Assembly (NCBI GenBank): GCA_964242415.1
Contig: CAXTAT010000043.1
Coordinates: 1 to 32,871 of the forward strand
DNA length: 32,871 bases
DNA from: DASWOJ01 sp964242415
GTDB lineage: Bacteria; Pseudomonadota; Alphaproteobacteria; Acetobacterales; Acetobacteraceae
Direction: 5' to 3'
Part shown: in pieces, positions 7,106-13,904 of the stretch
Numbering within the stretch: position 1 is the first letter of the stretch
How the letters are laid out: every line of letters begins with the position of its first letter
The notes under the pieces: generated by a model
Databases searched by the model: none
The model's input: only the letters and a program-made list of their open reading frames with translations
What the model was told of the DNA's origin: nothing
Made by a program: the position numbers and the translations under genes

Positions 7106-7720
7106 CTAGGTGACGCTGATGCCGGGCATCCAGGAAGCTTGCCGGCCCTCGTAGGCGTCGATGTCAGCCGTCTGTTGCAGCGTCTGGCCGATGTCGTCCA
7201 GCCCCAGAAGCATTAGGTTTTTCCGGAAAGCGTCAATGGCGAAAGAAATTTCCTCGCCGTTCGGACGGATCACCACCTGCCGGGCCAGGTCTATGGTGAT
7301 GCGGGCGTTGCCGCCCATCGCCGCATCCTCCATCAATTGGTCGCAGACCTCGCGCGGCAGGGCCACCGGCAGGATGCCGTTCTTGAAGCAGTTGGTATGA
7401 AAGATGTCGGCGAAGCTCGGCGCGATCACGCAGCGGATGCCGAAGTCCAGCAGCGCCCAGGGCGCGTGCTCCCGCGACGACCCGCAGCCGAAGTTCTCAT
7501 GCGCGATCAGGACCTCGGCGTGCCGGTACGGCTCCTGGTTCAGCACGAAACCCGGCCGCTCCTGCCCGGCGGCGTCGTAGCGCAGGGTGTGCATCAGGTG
7601 GACGCCCAGGCCGGTGCGCTTGATGGTTTTCAGGAACTGCGCCGGGATGATCTTGTCGGTGTCCACGTTGGCCAGCGGCAGCGGCGCGGCAACGCCCGTG
7701 AGCGTGGTGAACGCCTGCAT
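7106..7720 (-). CDS. leuD: 3-isopropylmalate dehydratase small subunit
   Basis: LeuD is the small, swivel-domain subunit of isopropylmalate isomerase and works with LeuC to interconvert 2- and 3-isopropylmalate. It has 204 residues, the normal bacterial size. The start MQAFTTLTGVAAPL, NVDTDKIIPAQFLK and the family signature HENFGCGSSREHAPWAL (residues 74-90) are all present, as is SFADIFHTNCFKNGILP. The ATG at 7720 shares one base with the leuC stop (TGATG), so the two subunits are probably translationally coupled for equal amounts. Longer in-frame starts exist inside leuC but lie upstream of the family N-terminus. Confidence 0.98.
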   Translation of the reverse strand: MQAFTTLTGVAAPLPLANVDTDKIIPAQFLKTIKRTGLGVHLMHTLRYDAAGQERPGFVLNQEPYRHAEVLIAHENFGCGSSREHAPWALLDFGIRCVIAPSFADIFHTNCFKNGILPVALPREVCDQLMEDAAMGGNARITIDLARQVVIRPNGEEISFAIDAFRKNLMLLGLDDIGQTLQQTADIDAYEGRQASWMPGISVT

Positions 7721-9144
7721 CAGTGCAGCTCCCCCATGTTCAAGCCACGGACATCGGTCAGCCGGCCCGTGACGGCGGCGGCGGCGGCCATGGCGGGGGA
7801 CAGCAGGTGGGTGCGCCCCCCCGGTCCCTGCCGGCCCTCGAAGTTGCGGTTGCTGGTGCTGGCGCAGCGTTGGCCCGGCGACAGCTTGTCCGGGTTCATG
7901 CCCAGGCACATGCTGCACCCGGCCTCCCGCCATTCGAACCCGGCGTCGAGGAACACCCGGTCCAGGCCCTCCGCCTCGGCCTGCTGCTTCACGATGCCGC
8001 TGCCGGGGACCACCATGGCGCGGACACCGGGGGCGACGTGCCGGCCGCGGGCGATGGCGGCGGCGGCGCGCATGTCCTCCATGCGGCCGTTGGTGCAGCT
8101 TCCGATGAACACGACATCGACGGGGATGTCGGTCAGCTTCTCCCCCGGGGTCAGCGCCATGTAGTCGAGCATGCGGACCATCTGGGCGCGGGCGGCCTCA
8201 TCCTGCACGGAGGCCGGGTCGGGCACGACGCCGGTGATGGGCAGCACGGCCTCGGGGCTGGTGCCCCAGCTCACCATGGGGGCGATCTCATCCGCGTGCA
8301 GGGTCACCACGCGGTCGTATTGCGCGCCGGGATCGCTGGGCAGGGTGCGCCAGTACTCGACGGCGCGGTCGAATGCCCCGCCCTGTGGGGCATAGGGGCG
8401 GCCACTGATCCAGTCGAACGTGGTGTCGTCGGGGGCGATCATGCCGGCGCGCGCCCCGGCCTCTATGCTCATGTTGCAGATCGTCATGCGGCCGGCCATG
8501 CCGAGCGCGCGGATGACCTCCCCCGCATACTCGATGACGTGGCCGGTACCGCCCGCGGTGCCGATTTTGCCGATCACCGCCAGCACGACATCCTTGGCCG
8601 TGACGCCGGGGGCCAGCACGCCATCGACCTGCACGAGCATGTTCTTGGCCGGCTTCTGCAGCAGGGTCTGCGTGGCCAGCACATGCTCCACCTCCGACGT
8701 GCCGATGCCGAACGCCAGCGCGCCCAGGGCGCCATGCGTGCTGGTGTGGCTGTCGCCGCAGACGATGGTGAAGCCGGGCAGGCTGATGCCCTGCTCGGGG
8801 CCGATGATGTGGACGATGCCCTGGCGCGCATCCAGCACGGGGAAGTACGGCACGCCAAACTCGGCGACGTTGCGCTCCAGGGTTTCGACTTGCAGGCGGC
8901 TTTCGGGTTCGGCAATGCCCACGGTGCGGTCGCTGGTCTGGATGTTATGGTCCACGACGGCGATGGTCGCATCCGGGCGGCGGACGCGGCGGCCGGCCAG
9001 GCGCAGGCCCTCGAAGGCTTGCGGGCTGGTGACCTCGTGCACAAGGTGGCGGTCGATGTAGAGGATGCACGTCCCGTCCGGCATCTGCTGGACCACATGC
9101 GCGGCCCACACCTTGTCGAATAACGTGCGCGGGGATTGGGACAT
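7720..9144 (-). CDS. leuC: 3-isopropylmalate dehydratase large subunit
   Basis: LeuC is the 4Fe-4S catalytic subunit of isopropylmalate isomerase, homologous to aconitase. It has 474 residues. The cluster ligands are visible as Cys350 in FIGSCTNGR and Cys410 and Cys413 in CSMCLGMNPD. Other signatures are CGDSHTSTHGALGALAFG (129-146) and the C-terminal STSNRNFEGRQGPGGRTHL. AGGAG lies directly upstream of the ATG at 9144. The gene is separated from rplS by 188 bases that contain a large palindromic repeat, so expression of the leu genes may differ from that of the ribosomal genes although the strand is the same. Confidence 0.98.
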   Translation of the reverse strand: MSQSPRTLFDKVWAAHVVQQMPDGTCILYIDRHLVHEVTSPQAFEGLRLAGRRVRRPDATIAVVDHNIQTSDRTVGIAEPESRLQVETLERNVAEFGVPYFPVLDARQGIVHIIGPEQGISLPGFTIVCGDSHTSTHGALGALAFGIGTSEVEHVLATQTLLQKPAKNMLVQVDGVLAPGVTAKDVVLAVIGKIGTAGGTGHVIEYAGEVIRALGMAGRMTICNMSIEAGARAGMIAPDDTTFDWISGRPYAPQGGAFDRAVEYWRTLPSDPGAQYDRVVTLHADEIAPMVSWGTSPEAVLPITGVVPDPASVQDEAARAQMVRMLDYMALTPGEKLTDIPVDVVFIGSCTNGRMEDMRAAAAIARGRHVAPGVRAMVVPGSGIVKQQAEAEGLDRVFLDAGFEWREAGCSMCLGMNPDKLSPGQRCASTSNRNFEGRQGPGGRTHLLSPAMAAAAAVTGRLTDVRGLNMGELH

Positions 9145-9202
9145 GGCGGAACTCCTGGGTGGCTGCTCCTGCTGGCCTAGTCGCCTGGGCCAGCCGGGAG
9201 CT

Positions 9203-9308
9203 GTCGTTGCGAGCCACTGGCGCGGCGCAGCAATCCAGGGATCGAATGCACCGGATCCAGTCCTTGCGGCCCCTGGATTGCCACGTCGCTATGCTCCTCG
9301 CAATGACG
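9203..9308. repeat. TCATTGCGAG-type palindromic element, copy A
   Basis: This is a roughly 105-base imperfect palindrome between rplS and leuC. The left end is GTCGTTGCGAGCC and continues to GCAGCAATCCAGGG (to about 9240). The right arm, CCCCTGGATTGCCACGTCG to CTCGCAATGAC, ends at about 9307. The arms pair over CAATCCAGGG/CCCTGGATTG and TTGCGAG/CTCGCAA. Two more copies lie at 15864-15961 and 17014-17108. Elements with TCATTGCGAG and AATCCAG blocks are widespread in alphaproteobacterial intergenic DNA and resemble non-autonomous miniature elements. No transposase is encoded. Confidence 0.82.
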
Positions 9309-9332
9309 AGGGGACGGGGGATATGGGGTTGG

Positions 9333-9746
9333 CTACTCCGCGATGGCGGCGGCCGGCACCTCGGTGCCGGTGACGGGCACCACGACATCGCGCGCCCGCT
9401 CCGCAATGCGCGCAGACTTGCCGCTGCGGCCGCGCAGGTAATACAGCTTGGCCCGGCGCACGTCGCCGCGGCGGACCACCTGGATTTCGGCGATCGTCGG
9501 CGCATACAGCGGGAACACCCGCTCCACGCCCTCGCCGTAGCTGATCTTGCGCACGGTGAAGTTGCTGTTCAGGCCCTTGTTGCTGCGCGCGATGCACACG
9601 CCCTCATAGGCCTGCACGCGAGAGCGCTCGCCCTCGACGACCTTCACCATGACCTTGAGGGTGTCGCCGGGCTGGAAGTCGGGCACGGGGCGGACGGCGG
9701 TGAGCTTGGCGATCTGCTCCGCCTCGAACTGCTGGATGATGTTCAT
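9333..9746 (-). CDS. rplS: 50S ribosomal protein L19
   Basis: This is ribosomal protein L19, at the interface of the 30S and 50S subunits. It has 137 residues, slightly longer than the E. coli protein because of an alanine-rich C-terminal tail. The start MNIIQQFEAEQIAKL and the conserved blocks FQPGDTLKV, EGERSRVQAYEGV, GLNSNFTVRKISYGEGVERVF and RAKLYYLRGRSGKSARI are present. AAAGGACC precedes the ATG at 9746. It follows trmD with a 26-base gap, in the classic rpsP-rimM-trmD-rplS order. Confidence 0.98.
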   Translation of the reverse strand: MNIIQQFEAEQIAKLTAVRPVPDFQPGDTLKVMVKVVEGERSRVQAYEGVCIARSNKGLNSNFTVRKISYGEGVERVFPLYAPTIAEIQVVRRGDVRRAKLYYLRGRSGKSARIAERARDVVVPVTGTEVPAAAIAE

Positions 9747-9772
9747 GGGGGTGGTCCTTTCTTGCGGGTCTG

Positions 9773-10492
9773 TTACGGCGCGCGGGGGGCGCTGTCCATT
9801 GCGTTGGCCGGGGCGGAGCGGTGCGCCTGCCACAAGTCGGGGCGGCGGGCGCGCGTCGTGGCCTCGGCCTGGTCCTGGCGCCAGGCGGCGATGGCGGCGT
9901 GATGGCCGGACAGCAGGATGTCGGGCACGCGGCGGCCTTGCCAGTCGGCGGGGCGGGTATAGTGGGGGTATTCGAGCAGGGTAGTGGAGAAGCTTTCCTC
10001 GGTGGCGCTGTCGTTGGCACCCATGACGCCGGGGAGCAGGCGGACGCAGGCGTCCAGCAGCACCAAGGCCGGCAGCTCGCCGCCGGAGAGCACGTAGTCG
10101 CCAATGCTGACTTCCTCGACGTTGCGGGCGTCTAGGACGCGCTGGTCCACGCCCTCATAGCGGCCGCAGATCAGGGTGGCGCCGGGACCGGCGGCCAGGG
10201 TGCGGACGCGGGATTGCTGGAGGGGCTGGCCGCGGGGGGTGAGGTAGAGCAACGGGCGGCCGTCATCCTCGCCAATGGCGGCGTCGAGCACATCGGGGCG
10301 CATCACCATGCCGGCGCCGCCGCCGAACGGGGTGTCGTCCACGGTGCGGTGGCGGTCGGTGGCGGCGTCGCGGATGTCCCGCACGTCCAGGCGCCAGAGG
10401 CCGGCGTTCAGCGCCCGACCGGCGAGCGACTGTCCGAGGGGGCCGGGGAACATGGCGGGGAACAGGGTCAGGACGGTGGCGTGCCAGGTCAT
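9773..10492 (-). CDS. trmD: tRNA (guanine-N1)-methyltransferase
   Basis: TrmD methylates G37 of tRNAs reading CNN codons, using S-adenosylmethionine, and protects against frameshifting. It has 239 residues with the SPOUT-fold trefoil-knot motifs: LLYLTPRGQPL (81-91), LICGRYEGVDQRV (107-119) and SIGDYVLSGGELPAL (129-143). The N-terminal VLTLFPAMF and the GGGAGMVMRPDVL loop also match. It starts at ATG 10492. The 193 bases between it and rimM are filled by a pair of inverted repeats rather than by coding sequence, unusual for this normally tight operon. Confidence 0.98.
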   Translation of the reverse strand: MTWHATVLTLFPAMFPGPLGQSLAGRALNAGLWRLDVRDIRDAATDRHRTVDDTPFGGGAGMVMRPDVLDAAIGEDDGRPLLYLTPRGQPLQQSRVRTLAAGPGATLICGRYEGVDQRVLDARNVEEVSIGDYVLSGGELPALVLLDACVRLLPGVMGANDSATEESFSTTLLEYPHYTRPADWQGRRVPDILLSGHHAAIAAWRQDQAEATTRARRPDLWQAHRSAPANAMDSAPRAP

Positions 10493-10517
10493 GCGGGCCA
10501 CCGTTGAGAAAGATAGG

Positions 10518-10676
10518 TTTCTGCTCCCTTTCCCTCCGGGAGAGGGCCGGGGTGAGGGAGGCGGCCAGCGCGAACCGTGGCAATGCAAAGCCGGACAGTG
10601 CTGCATTCGGCCGTGGTCAGGTCCCTGCGGCCTCCCTCACCTCGGCCCTCTCCCGAAGGGAGAGGGAGCAGAAAGC
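10518..10676. repeat. paired inverted REP-like element (copies 3 and 4)
   Basis: Copy 3 at 10524-10560 reads CTCCCTTTCCCTCCGGGAG then AGGGCCGGGGTGAGGG. Copy 4 at 10631-10671 is its inverse, CCTCCCTCACCTCGGCCC then TCTCCCGAAGGGAGAGGGAG. Complementarity extends outward through TTTCTGCTCCC / GGGAGCAGAAA, so the whole 159 bases can form one long hairpin with about 70 bases of inner sequence. It sits between rimM and trmD; its outer edge is 10 bases beyond the rimM stop. In the polycistronic mRNA it would fold into a stable structure that could block exonucleases or change the ratio of upstream to downstream products. Confidence 0.82.
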
Positions 10677-10685
10677 AGGTCGGCA

Positions 10686-11228
10686 TCACTCGGCGGCCTC
10701 CGCCGTGTCTTCGACCAGGATCTCGTCGGGCTCGGCCACCACCAGCGTACCCGCCGCGGGATCGACGTGTGGCACGCAGGCGTGGGTGAACGGCACCAGC
10801 AACGGTGCGGCGCCGGGGCGTTCTATTTCCAGGCTGGTGCCGGCACCGTAGTCGTGCACCACTGTCACCCGGCCGATGGCCTGCCCGGCCGGGTCCAGCG
10901 CCGCCATGCCAACCAGGTCGGCAAGGTAGAACTCCCCGTCCTCCGCCGGCGGCAGGCGGTCGCGGTCGAGCCACAGGCGGGTGTTCACCAGCCGCTCCAC
11001 CGCATCGCGTCCGGCCATAGGCTGGCCGTCGGCACCGCGCAGCTCCGCAACGCCGGTCCCGCGCCAGGCCAGGGTCCAGGCCCGGCCGGCGTCGTCCTGC
11101 AACGGGCCATAACCCGCCAGGTCCGCCGGGTCGGCGGTGTAGCTGTGCACGCGCACCAGCCCCCGCACGCCATGCGGACGGCCAATCACGCCCATCAGGA
11201 TGCGCCGATGAAGCAGGGGGTCCGGCAT
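10686..11228 (-). CDS. rimM: 16S rRNA processing protein RimM
   Basis: RimM is a 30S maturation factor that binds ribosomal protein S19 and helps fold the 16S 3' head domain. It has 180 residues. The N-terminal domain carries MGVIGRPHGVRGLVRVHSYT (residues 12-31). The PRC-barrel domain begins at about residue 97 with EDGEFYLADLVGM and contains GRVTVVHDYGAGTSLEI and LVPFTHACVPHVD, all family features. It starts 5 bases after the rpsP stop. Its C-terminus is acidic (EPDEILVEDTAEAAE). Confidence 0.96.
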   Translation of the reverse strand: MPDPLLHRRILMGVIGRPHGVRGLVRVHSYTADPADLAGYGPLQDDAGRAWTLAWRGTGVAELRGADGQPMAGRDAVERLVNTRLWLDRDRLPPAEDGEFYLADLVGMAALDPAGQAIGRVTVVHDYGAGTSLEIERPGAAPLLVPFTHACVPHVDPAAGTLVVAEPDEILVEDTAEAAE

Positions 11229-11233
11229 GGGGC

Positions 11234-11566
11234 CTAGGCGGCGGCCTTGGCCGCGCGCTCCTGCGCCTTCTTTTTCGGCGCGGACTGGATGGGCTGCTCG
11301 CGATACGTGGGCATCGGGGCCAGGCCGGCGTGGCCGAGGAACTTGGCGACGCGATCGGTCGGCAGGGCGCCCTGGCTCATCCAGTGCTGGATGCGCTCGG
11401 CCTGCAGGCGGATGCGCTCCTCGTGCTCAGCGGGGAGCATGGGGTTGTAGCTGCCGACCTTTTCCAGGAAGCGGCCGTCGCGGGGGCTGCGGCTGTCGGC
11501 GACGACGATGTGGTAGTACGGGCGCTTTTTCGCGCCGGCGCGGGAGAGACGGATTTTCAGGGACAT
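11234..11566 (-). CDS. rpsP: 30S ribosomal protein S16
   Basis: This is ribosomal protein S16, an early 30S assembly protein. It has 110 residues with the typical start MSLKIRLSRAGAKKRPYYHI, then VADSRSPRDGRFLEKVGSYNP and the central LQAERIQHWMSQGALPTDRV. A lysine/alanine-rich tail (APKKKAQERAAKAAA) is common in alphaproteobacteria. It is the second gene of the ffh-led block, separated from ffh by about 90 bases that hold a single REP-like repeat. Confidence 0.98.
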   Translation of the reverse strand: MSLKIRLSRAGAKKRPYYHIVVADSRSPRDGRFLEKVGSYNPMLPAEHEERIRLQAERIQHWMSQGALPTDRVAKFLGHAGLAPMPTYREQPIQSAPKKKAQERAAKAAA

Positions 11567-11611
11567 TTGGTGTTCCTTGGCTGTTGCGGGTGGGGGCTGG
11601 CGGGGAGCAAG

Positions 11612-11648
11612 ACCCCCTTACCCCGGCCCTCTCCGGAGGGAGAGGGGG
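11612..11648. repeat. single REP-like repeat (copy 5)
   Basis: This is a solitary copy of the unit described at 4931 and 10524, in the orientation ACCCCCTTACCCCGGCCCT then CTCCGGAGGGAGAGGGG. It lies between the ffh stop and the rpsP start on the transcribed minus strand. It has no inverted partner nearby, so it forms only the small CCCTCTCC/GGAGAGGG hairpin. Confidence 0.72.
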
Positions 11649-11656
11649 AAGCGGAG

Positions 11657-13033
11657 CTAGTGCCTGCGTTGCTGTTGGTGGGGTTTGGGCATCAGGGCGC
11701 CCATGCCTTGGCGCATCAGGCCCTTCTGGCCCATCTTGGTCATGCGCTTCATCATCGTGCTCATGTCGTCGAACTGCTTCAGCAGCCGGTTGACCTCCTG
11801 CACCGTCGTGCCCGACCCGGCGGCGATGCGCTTCTTGCGGCTCGCCTTGATCACGTCGGGCAGCTTGCGCTCGCCCTTGGTCATCGAGGAGATGATCGCC
11901 GCCTGGCGCTTCAGGATGCCCTGGTCCAGGTTCGCGTCCTTGAGCTGGTCCTTGATCTTTGCAGCGCCGGGCAACATGCCGAGGATGCCCTGCAGGCTGC
12001 CCATCTTGGTGATCTGCTTCAGTTGGCTGGCGTAGTCGTCCAGGTCGAACTGGCCGCGCATCATCTTGCGGGCCAGCTTCTCGGCGTCGGCCTGGTCGAT
12101 GTCCTCGCTGGCGCGCTCCACCAGGCCCACGATGTCGCCCATGCCGAGGATGCGGCTGGCGACGCGTTCGGGGTAGAACTCCTCCAGCGCGTCCAGCTTC
12201 TCGCCGGAGCCGGTCAGCTTGATCGGGGCGCCGGTGATCTGGCGCATCGACAGGGCGGCGCCACCGCGGGCGTCGCCGTCCATGCGGGTCATGACGATAC
12301 CGGTCACGCCGACGGCCTCGTTGAAGGCGCGGGCGGTGTTCACGGCGTCCTGGCCGGTCATGGCGTCCACGACCAGCAGGGTCTCGGCCGGGTTCGTGGC
12401 CTCGCGGATGGCGCGGACCTCGTCCATCAGCGCCTCGTCGATGCTGAGCCGCCCGGCGGTGTCGAGGATCACCACGTCGAACACCTCGCGGCGGCCGACC
12501 TCCATGGCCCGGCGCGCAATCTCCACCGGGGTCTGCCCAGCGATAATCGGCAGGGAAGCGACGCCGGCCTGCTGCGCCAACTGCTGCAACTGCAACTGCG
12601 CGGCCGGGCGCTGGGTGTCGAGGCTGGCGAGCAGCACGCGCTTGCGTTCGCGCTTGAACAGGCGGAGGGCGATCTTGCCCGAGGTGGTGGTCTTGCCGGA
12701 GCCTTGCAGGCCGACCATCAGCACGGAGACCGGGGCGGGGACGTTCAGGTTCAACGGCACGACGCCGGCACCGCCCAGCGCCTCGATCAGCACGTCGTTG
12801 ACGATCTTGATGACGAGCTGGCCGGGGCTGACGCTTTCCAGCACCTCGGTGCCCAGGGCGCGGTCGCGGACGGTGCTGACGAAGGTCTTCACCACCGGCA
12901 GCGCGACGTCGGCCTCCAGAAGCGCGAGGCGGACCTCACGCAGGGCGTCGGCCACGTCGGCCTCGTTCAGCGCGCCGCGGGCGCGGAGCCGGTCGAAGAC
13001 GCCGGACAGCTTGCCCGACAAGGTGTCGAACAT
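11657..13033 (-). CDS. ffh: signal recognition particle protein Ffh
   Basis: Ffh (SRP54) binds 4.5S RNA and signal sequences and delivers ribosomes to FtsY at the membrane. It has 458 residues from ATG 13033, which has a GGTGA ribosome binding site. The N domain is followed by the G domain with P-loop GLQGSGKTTTSGK (108-120), DTQRPAA (139-145), DTAGR (191-195) and TRMDGDARGG (249-258). The methionine-rich M domain has KMGSLQGILGMLPG, GTTVQEVNRLLKQF and MSTMMKRMTKMGQKG. An in-frame codon at 13090 would add 19 residues not typical of the family. It heads the ribosomal block. Confidence 0.97.
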   Translation of the reverse strand: MFDTLSGKLSGVFDRLRARGALNEADVADALREVRLALLEADVALPVVKTFVSTVRDRALGTEVLESVSPGQLVIKIVNDVLIEALGGAGVVPLNLNVPAPVSVLMVGLQGSGKTTTSGKIALRLFKRERKRVLLASLDTQRPAAQLQLQQLAQQAGVASLPIIAGQTPVEIARRAMEVGRREVFDVVILDTAGRLSIDEALMDEVRAIREATNPAETLLVVDAMTGQDAVNTARAFNEAVGVTGIVMTRMDGDARGGAALSMRQITGAPIKLTGSGEKLDALEEFYPERVASRILGMGDIVGLVERASEDIDQADAEKLARKMMRGQFDLDDYASQLKQITKMGSLQGILGMLPGAAKIKDQLKDANLDQGILKRQAAIISSMTKGERKLPDVIKASRKKRIAAGSGTTVQEVNRLLKQFDDMSTMMKRMTKMGQKGLMRQGMGALMPKPHQQQRRH

Positions 13034-13169
13034 CGGTTCACCCCAAACAGATAAGGCGCCGCTGCGCGAGCCTTCGCGGAGCGACGTCATGGTCTGCGGG
13101 GCTGGTATGCCGGCGGGGGCTGGGTGTCAAGTTTGTCGGCTTTGTCCTGCTGCCCTTATCGCGTTCGGC

Positions 13170-13217
13170 TTGCATGTTTCGACATGCAAAGGCTCAGGAT
13201 ATACCCCATGCATATCC
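13170..13217. promoter_or_regulatory. palindromic operator candidates upstream of vapBC
   Basis: Two inverted repeats lie just before the antitoxin gene. The first is TTGCATGT-TTCG-ACATGCAA (13170-13189), a perfect 8-base stem. The second is GGATAT-ACCCCATGC-ATATCC (13198-13217), a perfect 6-base stem ending about 16 bases before the ATG. VapB antitoxins of the AbrB type bind such palindromes to repress their own operon together with VapC, so these are the likely autoregulatory sites. No binding evidence is available. Confidence 0.55.
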
Positions 13218-13233
13218 CGACCGGAGGCGCAGC

Positions 13234-13455
13234 ATGACCCGGACGAACTTGTTCCTAACCAACCGCTCGCAGGCCGTGCGCCTGCCCAAAAACGTGGCTT
13301 TTCCCGACAGCGTGCGCGAGGTGTCGATCTTGCGGGATGGGGTGCGGCGGGTGATCGTGCCGGCTGACTCAGTGTGGGACGATTTCTTCGACGAGCCCGG
13401 GATCGACATCAGCGAACGCGAGCAGCCGCAGGCGCAGGTGCGCGAGGCGTTCTAA
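13234..13455 (+). CDS. vapB: VapB-type antitoxin (AbrB/SpoVT fold)
   Basis: This is a 73-residue antitoxin. The N-terminal NRSQAVRLPKNVAFP is the hallmark of the AbrB-type DNA-binding domain of VapB, followed by VREVSILRDGVRRVIVPADSVWDDFF. The C-terminal acidic tail is the region expected to wrap around and block the VapC active site. GGAGG lies 6 bases before ATG 13234, which rules against the longer in-frame start at 13174. The toxin gene begins directly after its stop (TAAGTG), as is usual for vapBC. Confidence 0.92.
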   Translation: MTRTNLFLTNRSQAVRLPKNVAFPDSVREVSILRDGVRRVIVPADSVWDDFFDEPGIDISEREQPQAQVREAF

Positions 13456-13866
13456 GTGTTGCGCTACATGCTCGACACCAACCTGTGCACCCGGGTGTTG
13501 CGCGATCGTCCGGCCGGGCTGCGGACACGGTTTAACGCCGAGGCGGATGGGTTATGCATATCGACGGTGGTGTTGTTCGAGTTGCTGCACGGGGCGGAGA
13601 AGTCGGCCAAGCCGACAGAGAACCGGCGCGGGGTGGAACGGCTCGCCGCCCGATTGGAGGTGCTGGCGTTTGATGCAGAGGCGGCGGCGCACGCGGCTGA
13701 AATTAAGACGGTGCTGGAGCGGCAGGGCCAGGGGATCGGAGAGTATGACCTGATGATCGCCGGGCACTCGCGCAGCCGGGGTCTAGTGGTGGTGACGGGC
13801 AACCTGGGGGAGTTCAGCCGGGTGGCGGGGTTGCAGTGCGAAGACTGGCTGGTGGGGACTGATTAG
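13456..13866 (+). CDS. vapC: VapC-type PIN-domain toxin ribonuclease
   Basis: This is a 136-residue PIN-domain endoribonuclease toxin; relatives cut initiator tRNA or other structured RNA. Acidic active-site residues are visible: Asp7 in MLDTN, Glu42 in LFELLHGAEKS and Asp98 in GEYDLMIAGHSRSRG, with VVTGNLGEFSRVAGL and EDW at the C-terminus as in the tRNA-fMet cleaving group. It starts with GTG immediately after the vapB stop. All catalytic positions seem intact, so the pair is probably functional. The 38 bases to the convergent ABC-F gene show no obvious terminator. Confidence 0.93.
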   Translation: MLRYMLDTNLCTRVLRDRPAGLRTRFNAEADGLCISTVVLFELLHGAEKSAKPTENRRGVERLAARLEVLAFDAEAAAHAAEIKTVLERQGQGIGEYDLMIAGHSRSRGLVVVTGNLGEFSRVAGLQCEDWLVGTD

Positions 13867-13904
13867 GGCGTGCGGGACCGCCGCATTTCCGCTGGATGCA
13901 GCGC

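Noticed and set aside
4931..11648. Dispersed GGGAGAGGG repeats as a CRISPR array
   Set aside because: Copies are kilobases apart or in inverted pairs, not direct repeats with regular spacers, and no cas gene is present.
11330..13054. Long plus-strand open frame opposite ffh and rpsP
   Set aside because: It is the antisense reading of Ffh and S16; composition is H/G/A-rich with no recognisable fold.
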